The notes under the pieces were generated by a model, which was given only the letters and a program-made list of their open reading frames with translations, was not told the DNA's origin and searched no databases. Below, piece after piece: positions 32,328 through 41,898 of a stretch of 53,934 bases of DNA (its first letter is position 1; the number at the start of each line of letters is the position of its first letter). The DNA is from Planctomycetales bacterium. GTDB lineage: Bacteria; Planctomycetota; Planctomycetia; Pirellulales; Pirellulaceae. A program made the translations under genes and the position numbers. The DNA is taken from contig JAGQOY010000024.1 of the NCBI GenBank assembly GCA_020427005.1, forward strand, positions 1 to 53,934, read 5' to 3'.

Positions 32328-33746
32328 GTGGAAGTCCCGATAAAACGCCGTCCACGAGCACTCTATTTGGGCTGTGGACTGTTTTTGCTTTTACCCATTG
32401 TGCTTGTTGTGGCGGTCCTTTCTTTTGTGCTCGGTAGAGAATGGAATGCCAGGCGAGAATTGCAGGATCGATTATCGCAGTTAGCCGCTCAAGGAATGCC
32501 CATCGACAATCAGTCCCTCAGCCAGTGGTACGGAGATCATTCTAGCAGCGGAGACTCAGCTGCTTGGATGGCGCTGCTTCAGAAGCTCGACAGCCAAGAT
32601 TTTGGTCAAAGCCTTAAAGGTGTGCCGATTCTCAGCAGTGAAAACGAACTTCCCAGCCATGCTTTTGCCCCGTGGCCTGAGGAACAGATCGCACGCGATT
32701 TTTTGAAGCGTTGGCAATTTGAACTCGACACGGCCATCGAACTTTCCAAGAAGGGGCAGCCTGTTCGATTCCCGCGGGCATTCGATTCATTTCGGACGCT
32801 GTTACCAGAAGTTCAAGGAATGCGCACAGTTGCAAGACTGGTGCAACTTGAGTCACAACTAGCAATTCGCGACAAGAACTCGAAGAAGGTGGCTGAGTGT
32901 ATTGCGGCACTCAACGGATGCGCAAGAACGCTCGATGGAGACGCGTTACTGATTTCCAGTCTCGTGAGCATCGCCATTGATGGAATCGCAATTGACACCC
33001 TGCGACGCGCCTTGGAGGCGGACGTACTGGAAACACCCGAATTACTGGAGCTGAAGGATCGAATGCTTGAAAACTGTGCGATCACGGAACGCTGGCATGC
33101 GGCGATAATCGGCGAACGGGCAATGGGCCTTCCTGCGTTCAGTGATCCCGACGTATTGGGGGAAACCGGTGTGCCGCTTCTGCCGGCTAGATCCAAAGAT
33201 ATGCTCTTTTACTTGGACATCATGCAGCAGGTTTTGGACGCTCCGACAGACGACTTGGATCAAATGTTGTCCAGCCTAAAGACCATCGAAAGCGAACTAT
33301 CTCAGGATGTGGGTTGGCTACGACGTTTCGATACTCTTCTCTCTTGTACTGTATTACCTGCAGTCAACGGTGCGGGAACTGCTTTTGTTCGCCACGTTTC
33401 TCAACATCGTCTGGCGGTATTAGCTATCGGCCTGCGTTTACACAGTCATTCGACGGGCGCCTTTCCCCAGACATTGGCCGATCTCAAAGCCAGCACGAAC
33501 CTTGACTTTACGACGCTCCTACCAACGGGAGGCAAACCGTTTGGATTTCAGTTAGATCCTAGCGGGGAAAGTTGCGTCATCTGGGGCGTCAGTCCTAGAA
33601 ACGGTGGAGCCGTTGGCCCCCAGCCACCTACTCTTGATCCGGCTGACCCACAGTCATTTCAGGATGTGCCTTGGATCTGGAAAATGCGATTAGACGGGCA
33701 ACCCGATCCGGCATCTTCTATCGACAAAATGGAAGCTAATCCATAG
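32328..33746 (+). CDS. Membrane-anchored hypothetical protein
   Basis: 472 residues starting at a GTG that has GGGAG 7 bases upstream. An N-terminal anchor (ALYLGCGLFLLLPIVLVVAV, about 11-30) is followed by a large, mostly helical outer domain with many Leu, Glu and Arg residues (REWNARRELQDRLSQLAAQG and later ELKDRMLENCAITERWH). The end holds a small beta-like segment: FGFQLDPSGESCVIWGVSPRNGG. I do not recognise the family; the same layout occurs in uncharacterised planctomycete proteins. It stands alone and converges on the haem-c protein gene. Confidence 0.75.
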   Translation: MEVPIKRRPRALYLGCGLFLLLPIVLVVAVLSFVLGREWNARRELQDRLSQLAAQGMPIDNQSLSQWYGDHSSSGDSAAWMALLQKLDSQDFGQSLKGVPILSSENELPSHAFAPWPEEQIARDFLKRWQFELDTAIELSKKGQPVRFPRAFDSFRTLLPEVQGMRTVARLVQLESQLAIRDKNSKKVAECIAALNGCARTLDGDALLISSLVSIAIDGIAIDTLRRALEADVLETPELLELKDRMLENCAITERWHAAIIGERAMGLPAFSDPDVLGETGVPLLPARSKDMLFYLDIMQQVLDAPTDDLDQMLSSLKTIESELSQDVGWLRRFDTLLSCTVLPAVNGAGTAFVRHVSQHRLAVLAIGLRLHSHSTGAFPQTLADLKASTNLDFTTLLPTGGKPFGFQLDPSGESCVIWGVSPRNGGAVGPQPPTLDPADPQSFQDVPWIWKMRLDGQPDPASSIDKMEANP

Positions 33747-33800
33747 CACCAATTGAATTCATGAGTCAGTTTTGATACTCAGTAGCCACCGGTGCCATGG

Positions 33801-35654
33801 TTACTTTTTGCCCAACCAGCTAACGATCAGCTGTTCTTCCCCCATATCAAAAGTTTCCTTGAGGCTAGCCTCAAAATCTCGCCCAGTGCGAAGCAACTGA
33901 ACGAGTCGATTGAAACGAGCCTGATTGCCTCGCCCTCGTAGGGCCAAGACGATGGCTAGTCCAGCATTAGCTGCAGCTTCTTCATCGATTGCCCCATCCA
34001 TAAGTGATCGAGCGTTGGCCACACCTTGCCCAGCATTTGGGATTCCGGCAAGCCATATGGAAACACGTGGATCCGACCGCCGATGTGTGGCTACGACATG
34101 GCTGCGCGCTGTACCTGACGCAAACCAATAGGGCGCGCCTAAGCTACCGATCGCGACGCCTGTTACAAGCTCCAGCAACTGTGATTCGACTTGCGAATTA
34201 TCTGCGTTTGAAACCATAACACTGTATGCCAGAATTGGAGCCTCCGTCCAGTGTGAATTCCAGTTGGTAGGTAAATCTCGCTTTTCGACCATTTTGCCAA
34301 ACTCGGCATATTGGTATCGGTTGGCAAGCAGGAACAGTACCCAACCTCCGTGCACCAAAGGTTGCTCCGGTGGCAAATTCAACAACTTTTTGGCGTCGGC
34401 TAGAGCTTGTTTTGCCTGTTGGAATACTGCCTCCGATCGTTCAACGCTAACACTGCTGAACAGCATCAGCTCTTGATCCTCAATAATTTGAGGTTTGTCC
34501 GCTTCGAACAAACTCCATGTGGCTAGAGCTGAAGTCTTTCTGCGCAGAAACAGATTCTCGTGGTTAGCATTTTGGGCCCATGCTGAGTCTGCGATACTTG
34601 GAAAATCGGCATTCACATCTTGCCCATCAAAAGCACACCCTTCCTGTATCCAGGCTTCAACCAATTTCAGCTGGGCTTCCGAAAATGGCTCCCTGCCGCC
34701 TGACGGCATGCGTTCTCCGGCCTCCCCACGAAGCCTCTTCACCAGAAGGCTTTGCATGGCATCGCCCTCAGTTAAGACTGGGCCGCTATCTCCACCGCGT
34801 AACAGCCCAATAATCGAATCCATGCGCAATCCTCCGGCGGCTTGCTGGCCACCAAAATGACATCCCTGACATTTTTCCGCTAGCAATGGTGCAATGTCAC
34901 GCGAAAAACTAACGGACTCCTCTCCGGTCGGGCGATGCACCGGAATCCCCCCTGCCCCATTGAGATCCATGGCCTTCACTAGGCTTCGAAGCTCAGTCCC
35001 GGGAGCCAATTGTCCGACTTGCGCTCCTTGAGCAATCCATTGACGAAGCTGCTCCAATTCGTCCGACTCAACCTTGTTTCCTCCCCTGGGCATATCTCCG
35101 TTTTCGATGATTTCCACAATTCGACTTCCCTGGCGGCTTCCAGGAAACAACACGACACCGGCCGCCGAACCTCGCATTAGATCTGCCAAAGTGGCCATCG
35201 AAAAGTTGCCACGACGATTATCTATATGGCACTCGCCACACTTGGCGACCAGCCACGGTGCGATGTCTTTTTCAAAGTTGACTATGGATATACCACTGGC
35301 TCGTTGGCAGATTTCCTGCCAACTATCAAGTTTCGGCAGCTCCGCTCCGGCCACCTCAAGCAAGGATCTTACCTTGACCAATCGTTCGTAGATGGGCTGC
35401 AGTTGGCGTTGCAGTGCTGGATCGTTCCTTGACTGTACGGAAGCAAGCAATTCCTGTTGAACTTGCTGCATCTTTTCCATCGCACTCAGCAATTCGCCTG
35501 ATGAAAAATCGCGTGTCGCTTGTTGTGCCAATTCGTTTAGGTGCTTTATTTGACCTCGTTCCTGATTACTAAGCTGCGCCGCGACAGGAACGATGTGAGA
35601 CAGAACCGCCATGCTCACCAATAAAACAAGCTTGGGCTTGCAAAAGAAAATCAT
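33801..35654 (-). CDS. Secreted protein with two planctomycete-type haem c domains and peptidase-MA-like tail
   Basis: 617 residues from the ATG at 35654 (GAAGG upstream; a GTG at 35669 is the alternative). The signal peptide covers about 1-27 (ending VPVAAQ). Two cytochrome-like units follow: CGECH near 136 with the possible axial Met in NGDMPRGGN, and CQGCH near 265 with ERMPSGG. Such PSCyt1-like domains usually precede PSCyt2/PSD1 domains; those are absent here. The last 240 residues have a layout like peptidase-MA/DUF1570 proteins (GAPYWFASGTARSHV, then FDMGEEQLIVSWLGKK), but no HExxH is visible, so the tail may be inactive. A periplasmic electron-transfer or sensing role is possible. The next gene upstream on the same strand is the kinase. 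Confidence 0.82.
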   Translation of the reverse strand: MIFFCKPKLVLLVSMAVLSHIVPVAAQLSNQERGQIKHLNELAQQATRDFSSGELLSAMEKMQQVQQELLASVQSRNDPALQRQLQPIYERLVKVRSLLEVAGAELPKLDSWQEICQRASGISIVNFEKDIAPWLVAKCGECHIDNRRGNFSMATLADLMRGSAAGVVLFPGSRQGSRIVEIIENGDMPRGGNKVESDELEQLRQWIAQGAQVGQLAPGTELRSLVKAMDLNGAGGIPVHRPTGEESVSFSRDIAPLLAEKCQGCHFGGQQAAGGLRMDSIIGLLRGGDSGPVLTEGDAMQSLLVKRLRGEAGERMPSGGREPFSEAQLKLVEAWIQEGCAFDGQDVNADFPSIADSAWAQNANHENLFLRRKTSALATWSLFEADKPQIIEDQELMLFSSVSVERSEAVFQQAKQALADAKKLLNLPPEQPLVHGGWVLFLLANRYQYAEFGKMVEKRDLPTNWNSHWTEAPILAYSVMVSNADNSQVESQLLELVTGVAIGSLGAPYWFASGTARSHVVATHRRSDPRVSIWLAGIPNAGQGVANARSLMDGAIDEEAAANAGLAIVLALRGRGNQARFNRLVQLLRTGRDFEASLKETFDMGEEQLIVSWLGKK

Positions 35655-35748
35655 AGGTGCTGCCTTCACATTTCGTCTTAGATCCTTGGACTCTTCAGAT
35701 AAGCCTCCGCTGATTCATGCGAGCTACGTGCACAATCAGACCGACCAA

Positions 35749-37329
35749 TCAGACGCTATGAGGAAGAGCGAACGAAGCTGAAGCTGAGTACTCAATATCG
35801 GGTATCAAACTTGCATTCGCGCCGTTTGATGTTGATTTGAACTCGGTCAGTTTGGCAATGGCGATTCCCAATATTACTGCCATTACAAACATGATCAGCA
35901 ACCCGACAACCCACAGAACTTTAGAGGGACCCCGACCAGGAATTGGCGGCATTGTCGACGGTGAGACTCCCGAGAGTTGTGCGTTTGGAATGGAATTGGA
36001 AGAGCCGTGAGTTGAGCTCAACCCAAATGTCCGACTCCGGCGGGCAATTTCCGCTTCGAGGTCGATCTTGCTGCTTGAATCGGCCGCTGAACGATTCGCT
36101 AGGCGTACCAAGACCCCACTGTCGGATGCTGACAAGTTAACAATCGAGCTGGCTGACCGACCTGTTACAGTGTCACCACCCCTATTGCTCACTGTGTCTT
36201 GTTGTAACCCAGATCCGTCGGCAGACTTACGATCCCCCTCTTCACCCAATTGCAACGAACTTGTGCCTGCACCTGTGCGGACGAGCGCCGAATTGCGATA
36301 CTTTACTCGCCAAGCATCTAGAGCTTCAGCCACTAAGACGGCAGTTGAATAGCGATATTTTGGATCCTTCTGAATCAGTTTAACGCAGATGCCCTCCAAT
36401 TCGCCTGGGCAATCCGAGCGCATCTTGCGGATTGATTCCGGCATTTCTTTCTGATGCTTTGCAATGCGTTGGGCGATGGTACCGGTCGGAAAGGGAGGTT
36501 GACCGGTCAAGAGAAAGTACATTGTGCAGCCCAGCCCATATAGATCCGCCCGATGGTCGACCTTATGACTATTCAACGCCTGTTCGGGTGCAAGATAATC
36601 GGCCGTACCCAGAACTTTGTCATTGAAGTCGATCGTAAGTGAAGCCTCGCTCTCATCAGAAAAAAGCGCTAGACCCAAATCTAGTATTTTGATCTGCCCT
36701 TTGGAATTAACCAGCAAATTAGCCGGTTTAATATCACGATGGATTAGTCCCATGTCATGCGCATGTTGCAGACCTCGAGCTCCTTGAGCTATGTAATCTG
36801 CAACTGTGTCGAAATCCAACGGACCTTTTTTCTTAACAATCGTCTGAAGATCGTCACCATCAACGTATTCCATCACGATGTAGTGCGTATCACCTTGATT
36901 ATCTATGTCATGAGCACGCACAATGTTGGGATGGTTCAGACTCGCAATTGCTTTGGCTTCCTGCTGGAATCGAGCCAAATAGGAACTCTTGCCTAGCTTG
37001 CTCTGAGGCAGAACTTTGATAGCCCGGAGGTCGTGCATCTTGGTGTGTTCAGCCAAATACACACTACTCATGCCTCCACTGCCAATGTGCCCAAGCAATT
37101 TATGCTTGCCCAGGAAGAACCCTTTGTATTTGCCTTGGAGCAGTTTTTCGCAATGCCACCGGGTAACAACTTTATGATGCTGCAAGGCTTTGGCTAACTC
37201 TACTGCATCTGGCAAACTTCCACCATGTTCTACTCGAATCTGGTCCAAAGCAGTTTGCAGCTTTTCAGAGGTCGTCAGTTGGCTTTTGCGAATCAATTCG
37301 ACAAGTTTTTCTGGACTGATTGTTGCCAT
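35749..37329 (-). CDS. Membrane-anchored Ser/Thr protein kinase
   Basis: 526 residues from the ATG at 37329 (the longer frame starts with TTG at 37344). An N-terminal helical region (1-70) of the kind common in planctomycete kinases precedes the kinase domain (about 78-345). Seen: P-loop GHIGSGGMSSVYLAE, K105 in RAIKVL, HRDIKPANLL with catalytic D199, and DLG (D217) in place of DFG, then TADYLAPEQ in the activation segment. After a Ser-rich linker a single membrane helix (about 471-494, VLWVVGLLIMFVMAVILGIA) leaves a short tail outside. It is a PknB-like Hanks kinase with an intact catalytic set. Substrates are unknown. Confidence 0.95.
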   Translation of the reverse strand: MATISPEKLVELIRKSQLTTSEKLQTALDQIRVEHGGSLPDAVELAKALQHHKVVTRWHCEKLLQGKYKGFFLGKHKLLGHIGSGGMSSVYLAEHTKMHDLRAIKVLPQSKLGKSSYLARFQQEAKAIASLNHPNIVRAHDIDNQGDTHYIVMEYVDGDDLQTIVKKKGPLDFDTVADYIAQGARGLQHAHDMGLIHRDIKPANLLVNSKGQIKILDLGLALFSDESEASLTIDFNDKVLGTADYLAPEQALNSHKVDHRADLYGLGCTMYFLLTGQPPFPTGTIAQRIAKHQKEMPESIRKMRSDCPGELEGICVKLIQKDPKYRYSTAVLVAEALDAWRVKYRNSALVRTGAGTSSLQLGEEGDRKSADGSGLQQDTVSNRGGDTVTGRSASSIVNLSASDSGVLVRLANRSAADSSSKIDLEAEIARRSRTFGLSSTHGSSNSIPNAQLSGVSPSTMPPIPGRGPSKVLWVVGLLIMFVMAVILGIAIAKLTEFKSTSNGANASLIPDIEYSASASFALPHSV

Positions 37330-37995
37330 ACTTGGCCTAGCCAAACAATGCTGAAGGATAAACTCGCGTTTCGTGGTCCCTCACTCAGGGACGCTATCGG
37401 TAAGAAAACACTATTTAGAAAGCACCATCAATTCTATTTCGCCGGAAGCAGGGAAATGCTTACTCATACTCTACTTCAGCCTAACCGATTGTCTCGCCGA
37501 AATGGATAGGGGCCAAGGTTTTTGGAGTTTTTAAAAGGCAATTGAGGTTGATTTGGGTGGGAGTACTATAGGACAGCCCCCTAAACGACTTGCTGGCCAT
37601 GGATCCCGACTGTTGAAAAGTATTTCAGAAGGATAGGCTCCCGGACGGCTTTCGCCCTGTCAGCAAAAAAGATCGGCTGAAAGCCTACCCTACTATTTAT
37701 GCGGACTCCTATTATTCAGCGACTCAATAACTGTTGAGCAACTTCTAAGAGCTCAAAAATCGTCACAGGGACTTCCCAAAGCTATAACCAAAATGTAGCA
37801 ATTGACATTCTAATTCAAGATTTGAAGCTGTGATCAGTCGTAACGCTGGGTTTTTCATAATTGGCCACCTGGAGAGCATCCAAGTCTTGGCCGGAAAATC
37901 CGACCAATTAGCGTTCGTAGATCAGAGATTGGTTTCATCTCGTTCTCAATACAACAGTAATCGCAATCTACAACCCCAGCCCTGCGAGAGGTTCC
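37330..37995. other. Intergenic region between kinase and thiO genes
   Basis: About 665 bases without a supported gene. It holds a palindromic repeat (37629-37693) and the promoters of the two divergent genes, which I could not place. Confidence 0.5.
37629..37693. repeat. Imperfect palindromic intergenic repeat
   Basis: Left arm GGATAGGCT...GGCTTTCG and right arm CGGCTGAAAGCCTACCCTA pair after a central CAGCAAAAAAGATC. The GGGTAGGCTTTCAGCC-type arm resembles repeats I associate with planctomycete intergenic regions. No second copy was seen in this window. Confidence 0.5.
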
Positions 37996-39132
37996 TTGAG
38001 AGACAAGTCGTTGCACTGTGATGTGCTAGTTATTGGTGGCGGAGTGATTGGTTTATCTCTCGCTTGGCAATTAGCTCTGCGTGGCCGGCAGGTCACGGTT
38101 TTGGATGCCGGTGATTTAGGCCGCGGAGCCTCTTGGGCAGGGGCAGGTATCCTTCCGCCAGGACCGACTCGAGAAATCAATGATTCCTACGATCAATTGT
38201 GTTCCCTAAGCCACAAAATGCATCCAGAATGGGCCGCTCAATTGATGGAAGCAACTGGAATTGATACTGGATTCCGCAAATCCGGCGGAGTGTATTTGGC
38301 GAGATCGCCTGCCGAAGCTGCAACGTTGCGGGGAAATGAATTGACTTGGGAACAGCAGGGCATTGCATTTGCGCGATGGTCAACCGACGAACTAATCCAA
38401 AATGAACCCGAACTAGCACGTCTAGGCGAATCGCTAAGGGGCGCGTGGTTTTTTCCAGCCGAGTATCAAGTCCGTAATCCACGTCACTTACGTGCTTTGA
38501 GGGCAGCCTGCGAAAACCTGGGCGTTCGACTGATTGAAAATGAGCCTGTCGAATCGATAGGAAAACCATCGATTGAATTCCAATCTCACTTGGACATTAG
38601 GGCCGGAGAACGACACTATCAGGCGGAAGTAGCTTGTATTTGTTCTGGAGCGTGGGCTCGTCGGAACCTACTACAACTTGGACAGAACAATGGAATCATG
38701 CCAGTCCGAGGACAGATGGTGCTCTACAAATGTGAAAAACCATTATTAAAAGCTATTGTCAATGAGGGCCATCGCTACTTGGTACCACGAGATGATGGCA
38801 GACTATTAGCCGGCAGTGTCGAAGAAGAAGTGGGCTACAAGATCGAAACTACACCCCAAGCAATCCAACAAATCCAAAGTTGGGCACAAGGAATTCTTCC
38901 GCAACTGCGTGCATGTGCAATTGAAAGAACCTGGGCTGGCCTGAGGCCTGGTTCATTTGACGGTTGGCCCTATTTGGGTGCAATACCCGGTTACGATAAC
39001 CTATTCGTAGCAGCAGGACACTTTCGAAGCGGATTGTATTTATCCTGTGCTACAGCCAGCATACTTGCGGAACTGATCATAACGGGCGCGTGCTCAATTG
39101 ACCTATTTCCCTTTCGCGTTGGGCGTGGGTAA
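37996..39132 (+). CDS. thiO: Glycine oxidase ThiO (FAD-dependent)
   Basis: 378 residues, usual for ThiO/DAO-family enzymes. The start is a TTG with GAGAGG 4 bases upstream; no ATG occurs before the dinucleotide-binding motif. Seen: DVLVIGGGVIGLSLAWQLA (10-28), ASWAGAGILPPG as in the ThiO flavin loop, YLVPRDDGRLLAGSVEEEVG near 258-277, and near the C-terminus TWAGLRPGSFDGWPYLG with the substrate-side Arg. It oxidises glycine to iminoacetate for the thiazole ring of thiamine. No other thi genes are nearby. Confidence 0.93.
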   Translation: MRDKSLHCDVLVIGGGVIGLSLAWQLALRGRQVTVLDAGDLGRGASWAGAGILPPGPTREINDSYDQLCSLSHKMHPEWAAQLMEATGIDTGFRKSGGVYLARSPAEAATLRGNELTWEQQGIAFARWSTDELIQNEPELARLGESLRGAWFFPAEYQVRNPRHLRALRAACENLGVRLIENEPVESIGKPSIEFQSHLDIRAGERHYQAEVACICSGAWARRNLLQLGQNNGIMPVRGQMVLYKCEKPLLKAIVNEGHRYLVPRDDGRLLAGSVEEEVGYKIETTPQAIQQIQSWAQGILPQLRACAIERTWAGLRPGSFDGWPYLGAIPGYDNLFVAAGHFRSGLYLSCATASILAELIITGACSIDLFPFRVGRG

Positions 39133-39229
39133 ACGATTACAGGGGAAGCTTTCAACTTATTGGCTCGAATGCGGAGTGTTCTGCAGCTATCGTCGAAAAC
39201 TCCATGGCCAAATCTTGACGGTTCACTAG

Positions 39230-40282
39230 TTACCTTTGAAAAATCGGCAGCAGGCCCCGATCAAGCTGTAACATGATGAGGTTGCATGCAGAGATATAGA
39301 CTGGACTGATTTGTGCATCCCAGGAACCATCGTCTTTTTGCTCAGCAACTATTCGATCGTACAAACGGTCACGAAACGCAATCCACTGCTCGTCACCTTG
39401 TCGGTACACGACTTGGCTGTAGTACAAATAAGTGTAGTGCCAGTGCCCGAATGCTACTCCTTCATCCGCCAAGCGATCATGTAATGTCTCCCTAGCGTAA
39501 CGCAGCATCTCAGGTACATGCTTGCTTTCATAATCTCCTGCGTTGTATAAAGCAGCCAAAGCTGCTGCCGTGATAGCTGGCCGCGATGTCCCTAATTGTT
39601 TGCTGGAATAGCTTATACCTCCATCATCTGCGTTTTTACAGGAATAAATGTACTCTTTGGCACGTTCGATAGCTTCGGATGGTACTGGAATACCAGCATT
39701 TCGACAGCCTCGCAGGCCTTGAACCTGGGTGATAGTGGTCGACCCTTCATCGTAGTTGGCGCCATCTTTCGCACTCTTGTAACCCCAGCCACCAGCAGTT
39801 GTTTGTGCATTGCAACAAAAGTCGACAGCTCGCCCCAGTACATCAATTAATTCCTGGCGACGGTCCCCATAGCCCTCTTCTCCCAAGACCTGACTTAACA
39901 TCAACATGGAAAAACCGTGACCATAAGTATATCGGTCGTCCGCGTGTGGATCACCAATCAAGCCATTCGGGCGACTCTTACTAATCAAGTAGTCTGTACA
40001 ACGTGCAATCTGCTCGCGGTAGGGACCATGTGTGGTCGTGGATCCAGAGCAAACTAAGGCAATTCCTGCCAGAGCTGCCAGTGCAGTCGGATAGGGATCA
40101 GTATTGGGCCACTGCCCGCGTGTTGTTTGTGTCGTGGCCAAATAATCGAGCCCACGTCGAATGCTCTGCTCCCATCTAGGATCCAATCTGCTTGCAGCAG
40201 ATGCGCGGAAGCTACCTAAGGCATCGAGCAATGTAACTCCGCCCAAAAAAACTCCTGTTTTCAATAAGCCCCGCCGCTGCAT
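39230..40282 (-). CDS. Tat-exported alpha-toroid (prenyltransferase/squalene-cyclase-like repeat) protein
   Basis: 350 residues from the ATG at 40282, chosen over 40360 because AGAGG precedes it. It begins MQRRGLLKTGVFLGGVTLLD, a plausible Tat-type leader (RR), cut near FRASA. The rest is built from helical-pair repeats with QTTRGQWPNTDPYPTALAAL, QTTAGGWGYKSAKDGANYDE, and EQKDDGSWDAQISPVY. Such QxxxGxW-like repeats form an alpha/alpha toroid, as in terpene cyclases and planctomycete prenyltransferase-like proteins. The acidic DxDD motif of squalene-hopene cyclases is not seen, so an enzymatic role is doubtful. Confidence 0.85.
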   Translation of the reverse strand: MQRRGLLKTGVFLGGVTLLDALGSFRASAASRLDPRWEQSIRRGLDYLATTQTTRGQWPNTDPYPTALAALAGIALVCSGSTTTHGPYREQIARCTDYLISKSRPNGLIGDPHADDRYTYGHGFSMLMLSQVLGEEGYGDRRQELIDVLGRAVDFCCNAQTTAGGWGYKSAKDGANYDEGSTTITQVQGLRGCRNAGIPVPSEAIERAKEYIYSCKNADDGGISYSSKQLGTSRPAITAAALAALYNAGDYESKHVPEMLRYARETLHDRLADEGVAFGHWHYTYLYYSQVVYRQGDEQWIAFRDRLYDRIVAEQKDDGSWDAQISPVYISACNLIMLQLDRGLLPIFQR

Positions 40283-40402
40283 ATTACACCTCTGAATACA
40301 ATCAAATCTAGCCTCAGTTTTAGCACAAACCCAATCTGTCCCGCTAGGCTCTATTTGCAACCTAAAACAATCCTATTTAATAGCAATACTTGGCAAATCA
40401 CA

Positions 40403-41701
40403 CTACTCGAGTTCCAAGACTCCCTCTTGAATTTGCTGTTTGGCGATCGCCGCTAATTTCCTGAGTTTTTCCTGTTCGCTTTGCGTCAGGTAACTGCTGG
40501 CCATTTGTTTCATGTATTTGAGAGCGCGGCGCGGCTGCTGCGCCTGCAACCAGAGTTTCAACAAATACACTTGCATATCGAACCGCCGGTGCTCGAACAG
40601 CTCAATGTGTTTTTCTATCATCTGCTGAGCATGTTGATAGTCTTTATTCTCTAACAATCCGCGAATTACTCCAGCTAACTGCGTCGGGTCCCAGGATGTG
40701 CCAGGTACCGTGGATTCGAGTTTTTGCTGCAGTGCCATAGCGACTATGAAGTTCTTTTCAGCCAGGGCTACTGATATTTGCTTTTGAATGAGTTCTCGGG
40801 TCTGCTCGAGGGTGGGAGGCGGGTTGGCTGCTTCCTCCATAGCCTGACGAGCTTTTGCGCGTGCTCGCCGTTGTCTCTTTCCGACAGTCGATTTTTTCCC
40901 CAAATTGTTCTGGTACCAGGAGATCAGATCATAGCCCTCACAGTCCACATATCCTCGCATCAGCAAGAACAAACCTACGGGTAGTCCGACCAAGAAACCG
41001 GCCAGATGAAGCGCTTCCGAACTCATCGTGGCACCACCCAAAAAGAAAAAGAATAAGTTGAATACGAGATAGAAAGCAGCGAATATGAGATGTTGGATCT
41101 CCAGAGTAATCACCCGAAATCCAAAAATGAAAATCACATCGAACGAGTTCACTGGCGCAAAAATCACAATCAATGCCATCAGTCCAAAAATCGCCCCTGA
41201 GGCTCCTAATGCTCCCCCAACAGAATTCCACATCAACATTTGGACGATGAAACTTTGAACTGCTTCGATGAATAGATAGACACCCCCAAATAGAAAATTT
41301 CCGAGCTTGCCTTCCACTACCAGGCCAAAAGACCAAAGGAAGATCATATTTCCTAATAAGTGGGCGATATCTTGATGCATAAATGCCGACGTGACCCACT
41401 GCCAAGGACGAAATCCACGACCAAATTCAAGTATCAAGAAACGATGAGGGTCACCGACTATTTCGACTTTATGGCTGCGGACAAATTGCTCAACCTCTTT
41501 CCCTTGAGCTTCCCGTTGCTGGATTTCGGACTCAAATTCTGCTGCTGAAATGTGTTTGCCATCTGGGGCAATAATGACAATTTCCTCCTGCCCAGAGTTC
41601 AAACAAAACGCAAAAAAGAAGATCACATTGACTACGATTAGGCTGATCGTGGTAATGGGATAATGGTAGATAGGTGCGTCTGTCGAGTAGGGAATGAACA
41701 T
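40403..41701 (-). CDS. Rhomboid-family intramembrane serine protease with C-terminal helical domain
   Basis: 432 residues; AAGG lies 7 bases before the ATG. Six or so membrane helices cover about 15-265. Catalytic pieces are visible: AFMHQDIAHLLGNMIFLWSFG (with H and N of the family), the nucleophile Ser in GALGASGAIFGL, and the His in EALHLAGFLVGLPVG. An inserted polar segment (about 35-85) lies between the first two helices, probably outside. The C-terminal 150 residues are soluble and helical (NKDYQHAQQMIEKHIELFEH, TPR-like), which is not part of the rhomboid core and may bind a partner. Confidence 0.92.
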   Translation of the reverse strand: MFIPYSTDAPIYHYPITTISLIVVNVIFFFAFCLNSGQEEIVIIAPDGKHISAAEFESEIQQREAQGKEVEQFVRSHKVEIVGDPHRFLILEFGRGFRPWQWVTSAFMHQDIAHLLGNMIFLWSFGLVVEGKLGNFLFGGVYLFIEAVQSFIVQMLMWNSVGGALGASGAIFGLMALIVIFAPVNSFDVIFIFGFRVITLEIQHLIFAAFYLVFNLFFFFLGGATMSSEALHLAGFLVGLPVGLFLLMRGYVDCEGYDLISWYQNNLGKKSTVGKRQRRARAKARQAMEEAANPPPTLEQTRELIQKQISVALAEKNFIVAMALQQKLESTVPGTSWDPTQLAGVIRGLLENKDYQHAQQMIEKHIELFEHRRFDMQVYLLKLWLQAQQPRRALKYMKQMASSYLTQSEQEKLRKLAAIAKQQIQEGVLELE

Positions 41702-41898
41702 GCGTTAGCCTTGACAAGGATTTCAGCGCAATTCCGTTTACCTAAAGGGGATGATTTCGTTTACAATTCCGTTGACCGCCCGTAGTTCGCGTTGGGATAT
41801 AAATAAAATTCCAATCAGATCAAATTCCGCTGGTCTGTTTCGTTTATTATGCACATACCGAGGTTGAGCTTACGAGTATCCTTGTTGAAGAGGCCACT

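Noticed and set aside
40938..41405. Minus-strand frame of 155 codons within the rhomboid gene
   Set aside because: Out-of-frame shadow; the rhomboid frame has catalytic motifs and membrane helices.
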